A stretch of 64,000 bases of DNA from Sipunculus nudus. Lineage: Eukaryota; Annelida; Sipuncula; Golfingiida; Sipunculidae. The stretch is taken from positions 41,480,019 to 41,544,018 of the forward strand of contig CM049306.1 in assembly GCA_026874595.1 (NCBI GenBank). The letters run 5' to 3'. Shown here in pieces: positions 1-38,900 of this stretch. Within the stretch, counting starts at the first letter, position 1, and each line of letters begins with the position of its first letter. Both the position numbers and the translations under genes were made by a program. The notes beneath the pieces are model-generated. The model had not been told where the DNA came from, ran no database searches, and was given only the letters and a program-made list of their open reading frames with translations.

Positions 1-1251
1 TAAATTCACTCATATAAATTCTATAACTCATTTCTGCCATAAACTTCATGAGCCCCTTGCATGGAATTACCATTTTATGCTTTTATATATTGTTAACTCT
101 GCTTGATACAGCAGGGATACATTTTTCATTTAGTGTTTGTCTGTTTGCTCACAAGATATCTACAGAGTGGCTTCAGAGAAATAAACGTGACCTCTAGGTC
201 TGTTCTGTTTATATCTTGCCAACCAGAGGGCTGCATTCTAGGGCATGTTTCTGTTGTCCAAACATGTTCCTGTTCCTGTTTACAAAATGATGCAAACAAG
301 AACATGTAACCAAAACGCGTTGTTCAGATACATGCGCCTTAAAAAATACCATTTATAACTATTCCACAATGCATGTCATTTGATTTCATTTATTTGTACC
401 AAAAATATGAGAATCATTTAAATGGTGACAAATTAAACATTATATCAGTCAGTGAAATTAAAATGAACAGTCCAAGTGTGGGCCGGCACTTCTTTCCTTG
501 AGGCCATTGTTGCCAGCCTTTACTTTATTCCTGCACCCCCTGGTGGTGTAACCAACCCCCAAAGTTAGTTACGATTTTCTTGAACAACAAACAGAAACAT
601 GTTCGTGTTCGTGGGCTAAAACAGTCTTTGTTCATAAACAGACGTATGGACCGGAACATGTTCATGAAACAAAAACACGCCCAAGTTTTCCAAACAAAAA
701 AAGACCAAAAAAATTGTTTTATGGAGTCGTCGAATTTTGTTAACATTTTTGTTGTCAATAAAAATTTTATCAGTTTGGAAAAAAAACTTAAATTTTCCAT
801 AATGCAGGAAGTGTGTTAAAAGGTCTTTCAATTATTGAATGATGCTTATGAACAATATAAAGATTTATCTGTTTTACATGATTGTGCTGTGAATTCTTTG
901 AAGGAATTTAATTTAAGAACACCTATTAGTAATATTATTTAGGACTTTGTATATGTTCATCAAATATTAAAGCATAATAAACACTGGAATAATAAAATAT
1001 GAACAGTTCTTCAGTACACTTTGTTTTTGGCCTGACCATGCAGCAGTAATTAAAGGCAGTGTGGGATGTCATTGAGAATGAGGAAGATACATGTAAAGTT
1101 CCACATAGTGAACATTTGTGAATATGATTATTTAATACAGCATTCTTTTGATTGTCTGTTTATTGTTATGCAGAATATCAATAGTTCTAAATCACATTGC
1201 ACCAGGCTTGTGTCTCAAGGATTAATTCTGTATATTTATTATATTTATCAG
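1..1251. other. Intron upstream of first visible TXNRD exon
   Basis: AT-rich sequence with no TXNRD exon that I can recognise; the exon with the CVNVGC motif must lie further 5'. It holds degenerate direct repeats of a CATGTTC(C/G)TGTTC motif near 264 and 599. It ends in a TTTATCAG acceptor at 1244-1251. Confidence 0.5.
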
Positions 1252-28417
<27,166 letters not shown>

Positions 28418-28446
28418 TTTCCCACTGTTGACCTCTGGTGAACCTT

Positions 28447-28650
28447 AATGCCTGGTCAATATTATTACCATAGACAAAATAATATACTGCAGTGCCTAGC
28501 CAACGAAATTAGAAAAAGTCCCTAATGCCTGGCCAACATAATTAGAATCCATGTGAGACTTTAATACCTGACAAACATATTTAGAATCTTGATGCCTAGC
28601 CAACAATAAGAATCCATGACAGACTGTGGTGCCTAGCCAAAATCATAATT
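28447..28650 (+). repeat. Degenerate ~40-55-bp tandem repeat in the TXNRD 3' UTR
   Basis: About five diverged copies of a unit with TGCCT(A/G)GCCAAC and ATTAGAATCCATG cores, beginning about 30 nt after the stop codon. Confidence 0.5.
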
Positions 28651-28997
28651 GATACAAGGCATGAGTGAATTGCCAACAGTAGTTATTGAAAATATACTTA
28701 TTCCTGGTCAGGATACTAAGATATGCACAAATTAATCATCCAGGTATTTAAAACTTGTAAAGAACAAAATATTTTATGTAGAGATTAGTGTCCGAGAGGT
28801 ATGTGCTGTTTACCAGTGAATGCATAATATCAGATGTACTTATTTCAATGTACTGAAAGTTAATTTACAGAACTTTAATTATTCTGCTACTTAATGTGTC
28901 ATAAAAGAACTTGATAGACTGATATGCCAGGCAGGGCAGGTTCACCAGTTCAACAGTGGGAGTTAAAACTTCTCGGAGGCAGTTGTTTAAGGAACAC

Positions 28998-29075
28998 GAG
29001 ACACGTGTATTTATGAAGGTGTGACCCCTAACCCCTGGTGGGTGGGTCACGCTGGAAGACCAAGGACTTCTGCCT
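28998..29075 (+). promoter_or_regulatory. SECIS element
   Basis: SECIS core ATGAA at 29013-29017, with the non-Watson-Crick quartet UGAA (29014-29017) opposite GGAA (29054-29057). Stem of 10 bp: 29018-29027 (GGTGTGACCC) with 29044-29053 (GGGTCACGCT), two wobble pairs. The unpaired AA is at 29030-29031 in the apical region, 13 nt after ATGA. A short upper helix ACCC/GGGT suggests a form 2 SECIS. It lies about 600 nt 3' of the UGA. SBP2 binding and recoding are known functions of this fold. Confidence 0.5.
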
Positions 29076-29642
29076 CCCTTCACCGTGCCCATCAGATAAT
29101 GCGAGTTTCATGTCAGATGTCATAGATTATTCTGTAACTTCCAAACTGATTGGTTATTTGTTATCGATTACTTTAGCTCATTCTGTATTACTTGTGCAAT
29201 TAATGTTAATTTAACTGCAGTGTCAACAAATAATTTATATTCAGTCATTGCTTTGTCAGTCAGATTCCAATTAGTTTAGAGAACTATCATTAACCTCTGA
29301 ATAGGAACTCAGTATTTTTTTAACAGTGAGCACGCTAATTGTTATTCCTTTCCTCTCCCTAGATTACTTTTTACTGGTTTTGTCATGTTTTCCTGCATAT
29401 CTATAAGTAAACATAAACTGTTGTAAAATATTTTTATGATCACTTGTATATTCTAAATCACTTGGTATACTCAGACATATTCCTCACATATTTTAATACA
29501 TGTGTTTTTGCATCTTGGCTTTGTGTGTAGGCATTAACATTAACTTCTTGTGCCTTGTACTATGTATACATATAGAAAGCATACTTCCTTTATAGGTATT
29601 CTGAATGAAACTAATTCCTGATGGGCACATCCATTTAAAAAT

Positions 29643-29645
<3 letters not shown>

Positions 29646-29704
<59 letters not shown>
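29646..29704. repeat. (TA)29 microsatellite
   Basis: Uninterrupted AT dinucleotide tract in the inferred 3' UTR. Confidence 0.5.
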
Positions 29705-29708
<4 letters not shown>

Positions 29709-30162
29709 GTGTAAAAAATATAATAAACTAAAAAAAATACTGAAACCTGTATATATAAATCCATCAGTATAAGTATAGTGTAACAAGTTTAAAGTTGATT
29801 TGTAAGCATTTATGATGCTACTTATCAAGTTAGTGATATCCATGCTCAATTGTTAAGGATCTTGGAGAAGGTTGCTTTATACACCTGCATCACATATAGA
29901 GGAAGGTACAACTTAGGAAACCAACTTGACACTGCTTTCATGTTTTTTTCTATTCTGTTTAAATGGGAAATGAAAACAAAATGTTGCAGTTACATGATCA
30001 CCTTTGTGTAGCATTTATAGATGTCATCTCAAGTACAGATGAATCACTTGATCTGTAACAGATTAAATCATACCAGTCACATGATGACAGAGAGGTGACC
30101 AGGACATTTGTTATGAGCTGTGTGTTCTACTGATGTGCTGACTGTATGCAGGGTTTATCTTG

Positions 30163-30168
30163 AATAAA
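30163..30168 (+). terminator. TXNRD: TXNRD poly(A) signal AATAAA
   Basis: AATAAA followed within 30 nt by a T-rich stretch (TTATTTAATTTGTTG), as expected for cleavage and polyadenylation. Confidence 0.5.
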
Positions 30169-30190
30169 GCTGTTATTTAATTTGTTGCTT

Positions 30191-30574
30191 TACTTAACTT
30201 ATTAAAATGGTTTACACACCAAGTCTTACCCAGGTAAAGACCCAAGTTTGTTTATTTTAAGCTAATTATATATCCCTGCTCGCATACCAATATTTTATGT
30301 AGAGTGCTTGTAAGCCACTACTTCGTAGGCTACCATATAGGGTTAACATAGTACATATTGGAGTGGTTGGGGGGGGGATGGCATGCAACCATGTACAAAC
30401 AGTTACCAAGTAATAGTCACTATTCATTCATTGTGGATCTAGAATATATTTGGGGGTTATTAATTTGAGGTATTCACCTTCAAAAAGAATAGATCTTCCC
30501 ATAAGACTAAATTTTACATAAACAAGTAAGCAAATGTAAAGAATCCAAAAAATGTGGACGCTACAATTATTTGA
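30191..30574. other. Intergenic sequence
   Basis: AT-rich with a G9 run near 30369. No gene seen. Confidence 0.5.
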
Positions 30575-31866
30575 ATTTTTAGCTAACCTGTGAGCTTTTG
30601 CTATGGCACAGCGTTGGCTGTCCTGTGTCCTCCATACCTTAACCCATATTATCTCAAAAATGGCAGGTGCTAGCATCACCAAATTTTATGCCAAAAAGAT
30701 AGTCATCTGAAAAAAAATTTTAATTTCTGCTATCTGCATTTACTTAGATTTTATAGGGAAAGAGCTAAAAAATCTTTAAAAACTCCAAAAATGTCAAGCC
30801 AAATTGTTCAATATTTCTTAGAAATAATCTCTGAAAGAATCTCTCTCAAGTTTGTTCTATTTGGTTCCAGTATGTTCAATTTTGGCAGACTTGCAGGAAG
30901 CTGAACTTACTCATTTGGCTAAAAAAGGATAGTAAAATTACAGTATCAGAAATGGCTGGGGCTATCGTCACCAGATTTTATGCAAATGTTGGTCGTATGA
31001 CTCGTATTGGAAATTGAGGTATTGATTGTGCCACCTGCATCTACCTTTTTTGAACGGGGGTCATCAGTGCCCGTATTATACTGACGGCTACAAAAAACTT
31101 TTCTTTACGAGGGTCATCGGTCATCAGTACATTTACTCATAAATTATCAGGAATAGCATGAGCTAGCATCCCCAAATTTTTATGCAAAAATATCAAATGT
31201 TGTGGGATTGAGTTTTTTGTGTCACCACAAATCTACATTTTACATTGAAAATGTGATAAAACCTTTAATAATCCTCTTCTCAAAAATCATTCAGCCAATA
31301 TGTTCAATATTTTTCACAGAAATGATCCAAGTGAATAGCTCCCTCAAGTTTGTTCAAATGGTTAGGATTTGATGAAAATTGGCGGAGTTACAGGAATTGA
31401 ACTTAGTCATTTGGCCAAGTAAGCATACTGACATGACAATCTCAAAAATGACAGGAGTTAGCATCACCAAGTTTTGTGCAAAAGTTTGGTCTCATGAATT
31501 ATATGTGAAATTGCAGTTTTTGCGGCCCTACCTACATCTACCTGTTTTTTACTGAAAAAAAAACATCATTTTAGCCTCTTTCATCTTAAAAATGTTTTAT
31601 TATGAAACTGTCAAGCTGAACCATTAAATTTTTTCACTAGAATTAGCCTAGGGTAGGTTTCTTTCAATTTTATAAAAATGGATTGGGTTCGTTGATTTTT
31701 GGTAGGGTTCTTTCAATTGAAAAAATGGATTGGGTTCGTTGATTTTTGGTAGAGTCATAGAAAGCTGAAGTTGGTCTTGTGGCCATTAGTTAGCCTATTT
31801 TCAAACCGAGGACTGCAATAGTCTTCTTCTGCAAACTTTTGTTTCAACTTCTGTAACCTTGCACAA
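30575..31866 (+). repeat. Family G repeat, second copy
   Basis: Starts TTTTAGCTAACCTGTGAGCT and has the same body text as 19941-22260 (e.g. CTCAAGTTTGTTCAAATGGT, TGCCACCTGCAT). A short internal direct duplication of about 45 bp occurs at 31665-31750. The 3' part ends abruptly at the start of the family S repeat. Confidence 0.5.
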
Positions 31867-31868
31867 CA

Positions 31869-34800
31869 AGGGACCCATGGGTCACGACGCTCAGCTGTTA
31901 TATATGATAAAAGAGTATGATTTAGAAATAAGGCATATGCTGGTTTTGTGTGGTAATAAATAAAAGCTTATTATGAGTCGTTAGTGTTTAGCTTATGTAT
32001 GATTTTGATAGTATCTTTGGAGACAGGGAAGAGGATAGATTTCATTTATTTTATTAACAAATGGAGTGCTATTGTCACACAGATTTTGACTTGGCCATAT
32101 AACTTATAATCAGCACATATAATATAAGAGTTTAACTATTTATTAAAATTTAATAAAAAATATTGTGCCAAATATAATTTTTATTAAAAAAAATAAGAGA
32201 ATCATATGATTTTTAAAAAATAAAATATAACTGAAATGATAATTAAAATAATATTATAGAATATATTCATGAATGCATTCATAAAGTATTTGCACTGGTA
32301 TTCATATACTTTCATTTTTACCTGAATTCCCATTGTGATACAAGAAATCTTATAATGGAGTATATATTCATTTTAAAATACATTTGCAAAGTATTCGCAC
32401 CATGTCTGGTATTTATTCAGTTTTAACCAAACAATGATGTCGAGAATCCAGAATATGCAAAATTCACACATTTAATAATGATCATAAGTACCTGGTTTTA
32501 TGGCTTTTATTTATATTAAAAAAAATAAATGTAATATATTCATTTTTGACTAATTCCACATCAATGTACACACTAGCCACAGTAGGAATATAGATTAATA
32601 TTATCAACTGCATCTTTGTCTATCATTAATTTCCTTCATATGATCCCTAATGATTAGTAATGAATAATATGATTTATTTTTTTATCATTAAAATTGAACT
32701 GAAAAATACCATAGGTGACTGCATGGTGTTATTTGGAATACGTGACATTCTACCCATCGATACAAGATTCTTATAATATCAGTAACTGCAAGTTAATTTC
32801 CTGTTACTCATCAACTAACAAATTCCTTTTCTATTTTCTTTGTTATTAAAACCAATAAAAATTTATTAATTTATTGTTTATTGTTATGTTGTTGGTTAAA
32901 ACAACTACTAGATGAGTTGGGTTGGACACCTGGATCAATTGTGGCTGGCCATAAGCTGCCTGGCTGCCCCACTTTATGCCTCGCCTATAGCGTGTATAAT
33001 TTGCTCAAAGGTCAACATACATGTGACTCAAGAGGGGGTTAGGGAGAGCCTAGGTCTGACATGGTCTCATAAAAACATTAATAAAAGCTACAATTTTTGG
33101 CCAATTTCTTTCAGCTTTCTAAACTAAAACGCTGAAATCCTTATGTGTGCATGATATGAAAATTATATCAACGGTGTTCACAGGAAACAAACGTGCCATG
33201 GTCAAATTTGGGCAAAATTTAAGGTACTAATTTTATATTTATTCTAATAACTTATAAAATTTGAAAAATTCAGAACTAATTTTGAGTATTTAATTGAATC
33301 TTGATTAAATAATGTTACATCCCTGACAAAAAATCTCTAGCTTCAGCAAACCTCTTGTTAAGGGAGTAAATATATTTCTTGATTTGTTAAAAATTGCATT
33401 ATGTTTGGGCCCATAACTTAAAACAATTACGCAATACTGACATCATTTCTGGCATGTTCATAGCGAATGTAAAGAAAAATATTTATATTATATATGATCA
33501 GTCAGATCAGTGGTTTTGATATTAGGCAGTCTTACAGTGTAACAATGGGTTTTTAATGGAAAAATGAAGTTTTTGTGTTAGAGCTTAATTAGGTGATGCT
33601 AATTAATTGTTTATGTTCAAACTGTACTATTAACTTTATATGTGAAGAACCATGCGTTGATACCATTTTCTACATTTATATTCTTTGGGTCACATTTCAT
33701 GTGGATGTAAAGTTTCATTTAATTTCATAAGGTAGTTTTTGTATAATGTGTCAGTAACATGAGGAAACACAGATTTAATTAATGGCTGTAACAGAATGTA
33801 AATTTATGTATCTTGGCATGATCCTATCAGTGTTAATGAGCAGCCCATCAGTGTCACCCTGGTAGCATCAGGGTCAAAGTATAATGATGCTGCCAGATGT
33901 CTGGACAGCGGCAGATTTGAATTGACCACTGAGCTGGACAGACATGAACTGACCAGCATGCTGTATACATGTGTTCACTGAATACACCGTCTCTACCACT
34001 TGAGGACTTATTATTGTTGTTTGTGTTTTGCTAATTTCCCCAAAAACACAAGATCCCGCTAGCGCTACAACATTTTTATTAATATCTCGAAGGAATTACG
34101 TCCTAGTGATCAAATTCTTGCCATGGTAAGGGATTTTGAAGACATCTAACTGTATGCCAAATTTAAGGAACTTAGAGCTGAAGCTGGGGAGCTGAGCTCT
34201 AGCAAACTGCATAACACTAGCTTGATGTAAACAATATGTGACATGGTGCTTGAAAACTTGAATAAAATCTACAGTTTTTGATCAACTGGTTTCAAATTTT
34301 AGGTGTGAACAGACAAAATGCTAAAAAAAAAACATGCTGTGAAAATTAAATCCACAGTACTTACAGGAAAAAACGTGCCATGGTCAAACTTGGGCAAAAT
34401 TTAAGGTACCAATTTTATATTTTTGCCAATATTTAAAAAAATTAAACAGATTTTGATCTAATTTTTGGTATAAAATTAAATTTTGATCAATTAAAGTTGT
34501 ATTACTGAAAAAAAATCCCTACCTTTAACACTTTTGGTCTTAAGTGACCAAATATCTTTCCTGATTTTTTTACAAAGTCCATTGTGTTTGGGCCCATAAA
34601 TTTTTTAAATTTAATAATACTGACTTAATTTCTGGCATGTACATAGGAACTATATAGAGGAATATTTATGGTAAATATGAAGAAAACCAGATGAGTGGTT
34701 TTGATATTAGACAGTCCTGAAGTGTGAAAATAGATTTCTAATAAAAAATTGAGGTTTTTCCTTAATATCTCGAAGGAACGAAGTCCTATTGACCAAATTT

Positions 34801-34870
34801 TTTATGTGGTATCCCCATTCAACCAAAGCTTAGCTTGGATGATAGGGTTAACAGAGACCTAAATGTCGAG
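31869..34870 (+). mobile_element. Family S repeat copy, interrupted by a probable solo LTR
   Basis: Starts AAGGGACCCATGGGTCACGA at 31869 and is colinear with the copy at 40849-43403 over most of its length, both on the + strand. Relative to that copy it carries an extra ~500 bp at 33575-34072. The right end merges with further diverged repeat text up to about 35290. Confidence 0.5.
33576..34072 (+). mobile_element. Probable solo LTR (497 bp)
   Basis: Begins TGTTAGAGC and ends GCGCTACAACA (TG...CA, TGTT/AACA termini). Flanks are TTTTG and TTTTT. The sister repeat at about 42500 has the uninterrupted sequence AAGTTTTTCATTAATATC, i.e. an empty site. The size and ends fit a solo LTR; the 4/5 target match leaves some doubt. 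Confidence 0.5.
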
Positions 34871-35695
34871 AAAGAAGATTATAGGTGCAATGGTTAAGAT
34901 TTATGCCTAGTTAACAGACAACTGCTTCTTTGGTGGTCCCAAAAAAAGTAGAAAAGTAAAATTGTAAAAATTGGAAAATCCAGATGGCCACCCCCCCCCC
35001 CCCCCCCTAGTCTACAGGAACTGATGAAATACTCCATGATCAAAATGCATGCAAAAAATTATGGTGATAAATGCATTAGTTATTCAGATACTGGAGCTTT
35101 TGTATCAAATTTTTAATTATTCTGGGGGGGGGGGGGTACTTCTGATCCCCTTAGCTCAGAGGATATGGGTAACTGAGACCTAATTTCAGGTTTCCAAGGA
35201 GATTTTTCAGGGACCTCCCTGGATGTAAAGTTAGAAGATTCAAAATCCAGTGGTTATGAATATGTGCCTGGTTAACAGACAACTGCTGTGTCTGACACCC
35301 AGCAGCCGACATTTTTGGCTGCCTAGACACTTCCTTAATTTTTAACTGCTGGCCACATTTTGAGTTATCACTGTTAAAAGACAGCTATACAAACCCACTG
35401 ATATAGGTTTATATACCTATGTATACACCTAAAACAACTACAAACCTTGATCTTCATGGTCATCTTCGCAAAGCGATGGACAAGCATCATAATTATAGGT
35501 TTTGCGCAGTCTTGAGTCCTTGCTATACATGTTAAAACTGACAACCAAAGTGAAAAACAGACTTTCTGAATCAAGTGTACTCTCAATTTCCCACAAACAC
35601 TCACTCAAAATGAAGCAAAAAATATTGCAATATTATTTATTTTATAAAAAATGTTCAGAAGAAAGACACTCCCCCCTGATCTATGTCTTTTGAGA
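34871..35695. repeat. Diverged repeat text and short intergenic stretch
   Basis: Contains text related to the body of the 14947 repeat (e.g. GGTTTCCAAGGAGATTTTTC) plus a C17 run near 34989 and a G12 run near 35126. From about 35290 to 35640 nothing is recognised. Confidence 0.5.
35636..35641 (-). terminator. Poly(A) signal of the dsRBD/RNase H gene
   Basis: Minus-strand AATAAA about 55 nt after the stop codon at 35696-35698. It gives a very short 3' UTR. Confidence 0.5.
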
Positions 35696-35911
35696 TCATT
35701 TGAATGGAGGATCAAACCCAGAGTCTAAACAAAATGGTAAGAAGAAGAGTAGTTTCTTGGGCTTTTTACTTTTAACAGATGCTTCTGGTACCATTTCTCT
35801 GAACTGGTCCATGTTATTTCTGGACAGGTGATCTGCTGCTTGGTTACTTTCTCGAGGTAGATGGACCGCATGAAGTCGTATTTTATACTGAGCACAGGTG
35901 TCTATTAAAAC
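35696..35911 (-). CDS. Gene 2 exon 5: RNase H C-terminal part and stop
   Basis: Acceptor atttcag (35912-35918 on the minus strand), then VLIDTCAQYKIRLHAVHLPR, NQAADHLSRNN and a basic tail (KSKKPKK), stop TGA at 35698-35696. NxxADxLSR with the last catalytic Asp is the signature at the end of retroelement RNase H domains. Confidence 0.5.
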   Translation of the reverse strand, partial: VLIDTCAQYKIRLHAVHLPRESNQAADHLSRNNMDQFREMVPEASVKSKKPKKLLFFLPFCLDSGFDPPFK

Positions 35912-38900
35912 CTGAAATAAAAAGTCACATATGAACAGTTAGGTAATGAAAAAGCATACTTCTAAGAATGTAAAAGACCATGCTCAATGACCTTTAAGCT
36001 CACGTCACGGATGCTGATCAACTATATTATATCAACAGCTGGTCAATGAGCAACTGAAGAAATGTGTCTCTGAGTTAAACTATGTAGCTTTGTATTAAAT
36101 CAACATGGGGCTGAGAATTCAAGTAAAACTTTACCATTTCTCAAGGACAAGTTATACTGTCAACAACACATTTTATGACAGGTGGATACAACAAAAATGC
36201 AAAGTTTCATTATGACTATTGCAGTAGCTGTGGAGATACAGTGTTTGCTTTTTCGTTTCGCGAGGGTTTCAAGTTTGTGATATTTGCGAAATTGGAATTG
36301 TCGCAAAGTATAACCTTGGTGAATAAGAGGTCCGTCATCGAAGGCAAGTTGAAAGATAAAAATATTGATATTATGAATCTTGCATGTTAAAAGACTGCCA
36401 TTATAAATGATATCAGACCTTTCAAAGTATCTGCTCTTAAAGAAAAATCATTTCCACTCAATGTGCAATTGTTAAGATTGTGTGCACCTAGTATTTGATA
36501 AAATTTATTTACATAATGGTTATAATCTGTGTAGTTCTTTTGTAAACATGAAATTGTGACAATGGCTTTTATTAAATTTCAGGTAAATCTGTGTAACCAT
36601 AAAACACCCTCATGAAACACCAAAAAGGTAAAAATCGTGAGATTTTAACGATTTGGATATAAAGCCAAACACAGCATTTGGTGACAGTGAACACTACATG
36701 CTGTGCAATTACATTAGTAATTAAAATATTCCAGTCCTGTCAGAGACATTAGAAAGGCAGGAAACAAAGTAGAAAACATCATTAAAGCTGAACTGGCTTC
36801 TGCTGCTCAGGGGTAGAGCACGGAACTGAAAGCCGCGAGGTCATGAGTTCAAATCTCAGCTGAGGAGTGGTGTGATTTTCACGGTTTCCCCCCGACCCAG
36901 GGTTACGGCTCTGCAGGCTTAATGGGAAGGCTGTACCCCACAGCCGTGTATCACTCACAAACAAGTGTATCTTTGCAAGGTTCCTCAGTGTTATGACCCA
37001 ATGGAGATGATTACACAATGGGTGACATCGGTATATAAAATAAAACAAGGGACTAACGGGTAACGTCGCTCAGCTGAATTTTGGAAAGTTTTAGCATATG
37101 TAAAACTTGCTTATTTCTTTTGTTTTTTTTCATATTTATAAGCATTTCATAAGCTAAGAGGGAATGGGCCTGCTAAAAATGAAACCCTGTTAATTATAGA
37201 ATAATGGACATGACCCTAAGTATAATAAGAAACATTAATTTATTAACTGAAATAAAATGCTGTAAAAAAATTCAAGTGAGCATAAAAAAAATTAAATAAG
37301 CATGTTAAAACAAGCAGATTTGGTACAAGGCCTACAGGTCTAATGCGAATCTGTGCAATGGGATACAGATCAGGGAAAATGCTTCCATGCTGGACCGTTA
37401 CTTTTCAAGTACATGTGGTACATATATATGTACAATGCAAGCACTGAACATTTTGAACCCGAGTATATGCACCAGTTACACAAATGTCACTGCTGAAATA
37501 CTGGCATGGGTGCACACAACACAAAATGATTGTGGGTAGTACCATCAGTCTTGTGTATGAGAAAGGCATCAAAGATGTATCGACAAGTAATTTTCAGGCA
37601 GATACTTCAAACTACTCTTCAAAACAACATACTTCAGACAATTTCAGGCTTCCAACTACTCTTCCGCTATATATACAGATCCATGAAACAACTAGATACA
37701 GGTAGTCGAAAGCGACAAAGTGTATCCGCATAAATTAGAGTTGTACAGATGAAGTGAGGCATGGATTGAGTGGCAAGGGTAAATATAGTGAGATGGATGT
37801 CTGCAACATAAACATGATTGTGTGTTGCATCACCTGAGGCCAATACTACAAATCACTCCTGAAAAAAGGGCATTAATTTATTCAACAAAAATGGAAAGGT
37901 AAGTGGCGCCACCTGTCTGATTTACGAGAGAACTTTCCAAGATGGATGAACATGCCAAATTTCAGATCAATACCTTGACCCACTCCCGAGATATGAGCAA
38001 TTTTCATCCAAAGAACATGTATGAATAAATGCCATGGGAAAACCATTGTAGATGGTGCCACCTGTCTTTAGTAAAAAAAAGAGGAGTCCTAGATCTATGG
38101 ATATACACAATTTCAGGCCAATACTGAAAATCCCTCCTTAGAAAAGGGCATTAATTTATTCTATGATAAACCAGAAGCTAGGTGGCGCCAACTATCTGGT
38201 TTACATGACAACTCTCCAAGATGGATGAACATGCCAAATTTTAGAACACTACCTTGACCCTCTCCTGAGATATGGGCAATTTTCACCTAAAGTACATGTA
38301 CAGATGGATGCACAGGAAAACTGTTGCAGATGGTGCCACCAGTCTTGAACCCAACAAGGAGGAGTCCAAGATCTATGGATATACACAATTTTAGTCCAAT
38401 ACTGCAAATCAGTCCTGAGAAAAGGGCATTTATTTATTTTACAAAAACAAAGATAGATGGCACCACTTGTCTGGTTTATGAGAAAACTTTCCAAGTTGGA
38501 TGTCCTGCCGAATTTCAGTAATTTCAAATTTCAAGGTCCCTACTTGAAATAACCTTGAATTAAACAGACTTGCAATGACTTGTTAAAAATAATACGATGA
38601 ATTTACCATGAAAACACTATACCAAGCTGTTATAGTAGTCAGACTGCAACACACATGCCTCTTCCAATCCTGGCACTGTGCCAAACCTATTTATAGAGCT
38701 AACGTAATCTTGGCCAATAGCCAACATCCAGGCACTGGCATATCTTGGCAATTTGCTAATGGTAAACCAAGCGCTGCCATCTGAACACAAAAGTGGTTCC
38801 TAATTGAAATAAATTTTAAATAAATTTACCAAATACAAAATGATTTTCAGCTGACTTTTTATGAAAAAAAGAAATAAGGGATTAAATGAAAAATTATTAC

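Larger units (their letters stand above)
28418..30190 (+). other. TXNRD: TXNRD 3' UTR
   Basis: Runs from the TAA to just past the AATAAA at 30163. Contains a degenerate minisatellite (28447-28650), the SECIS (29000-29075) and a (TA)29 tract (29646-29704). The extent is inferred; an earlier AATAAA-like site near 29722 could also be used. Confidence 0.5.

Noticed and set aside
29493-29849. 118-codon minus-strand ORF
   Set aside because: Its length comes from translating the (TA)n tract in the TXNRD 3' UTR; the rest has no protein-like features.
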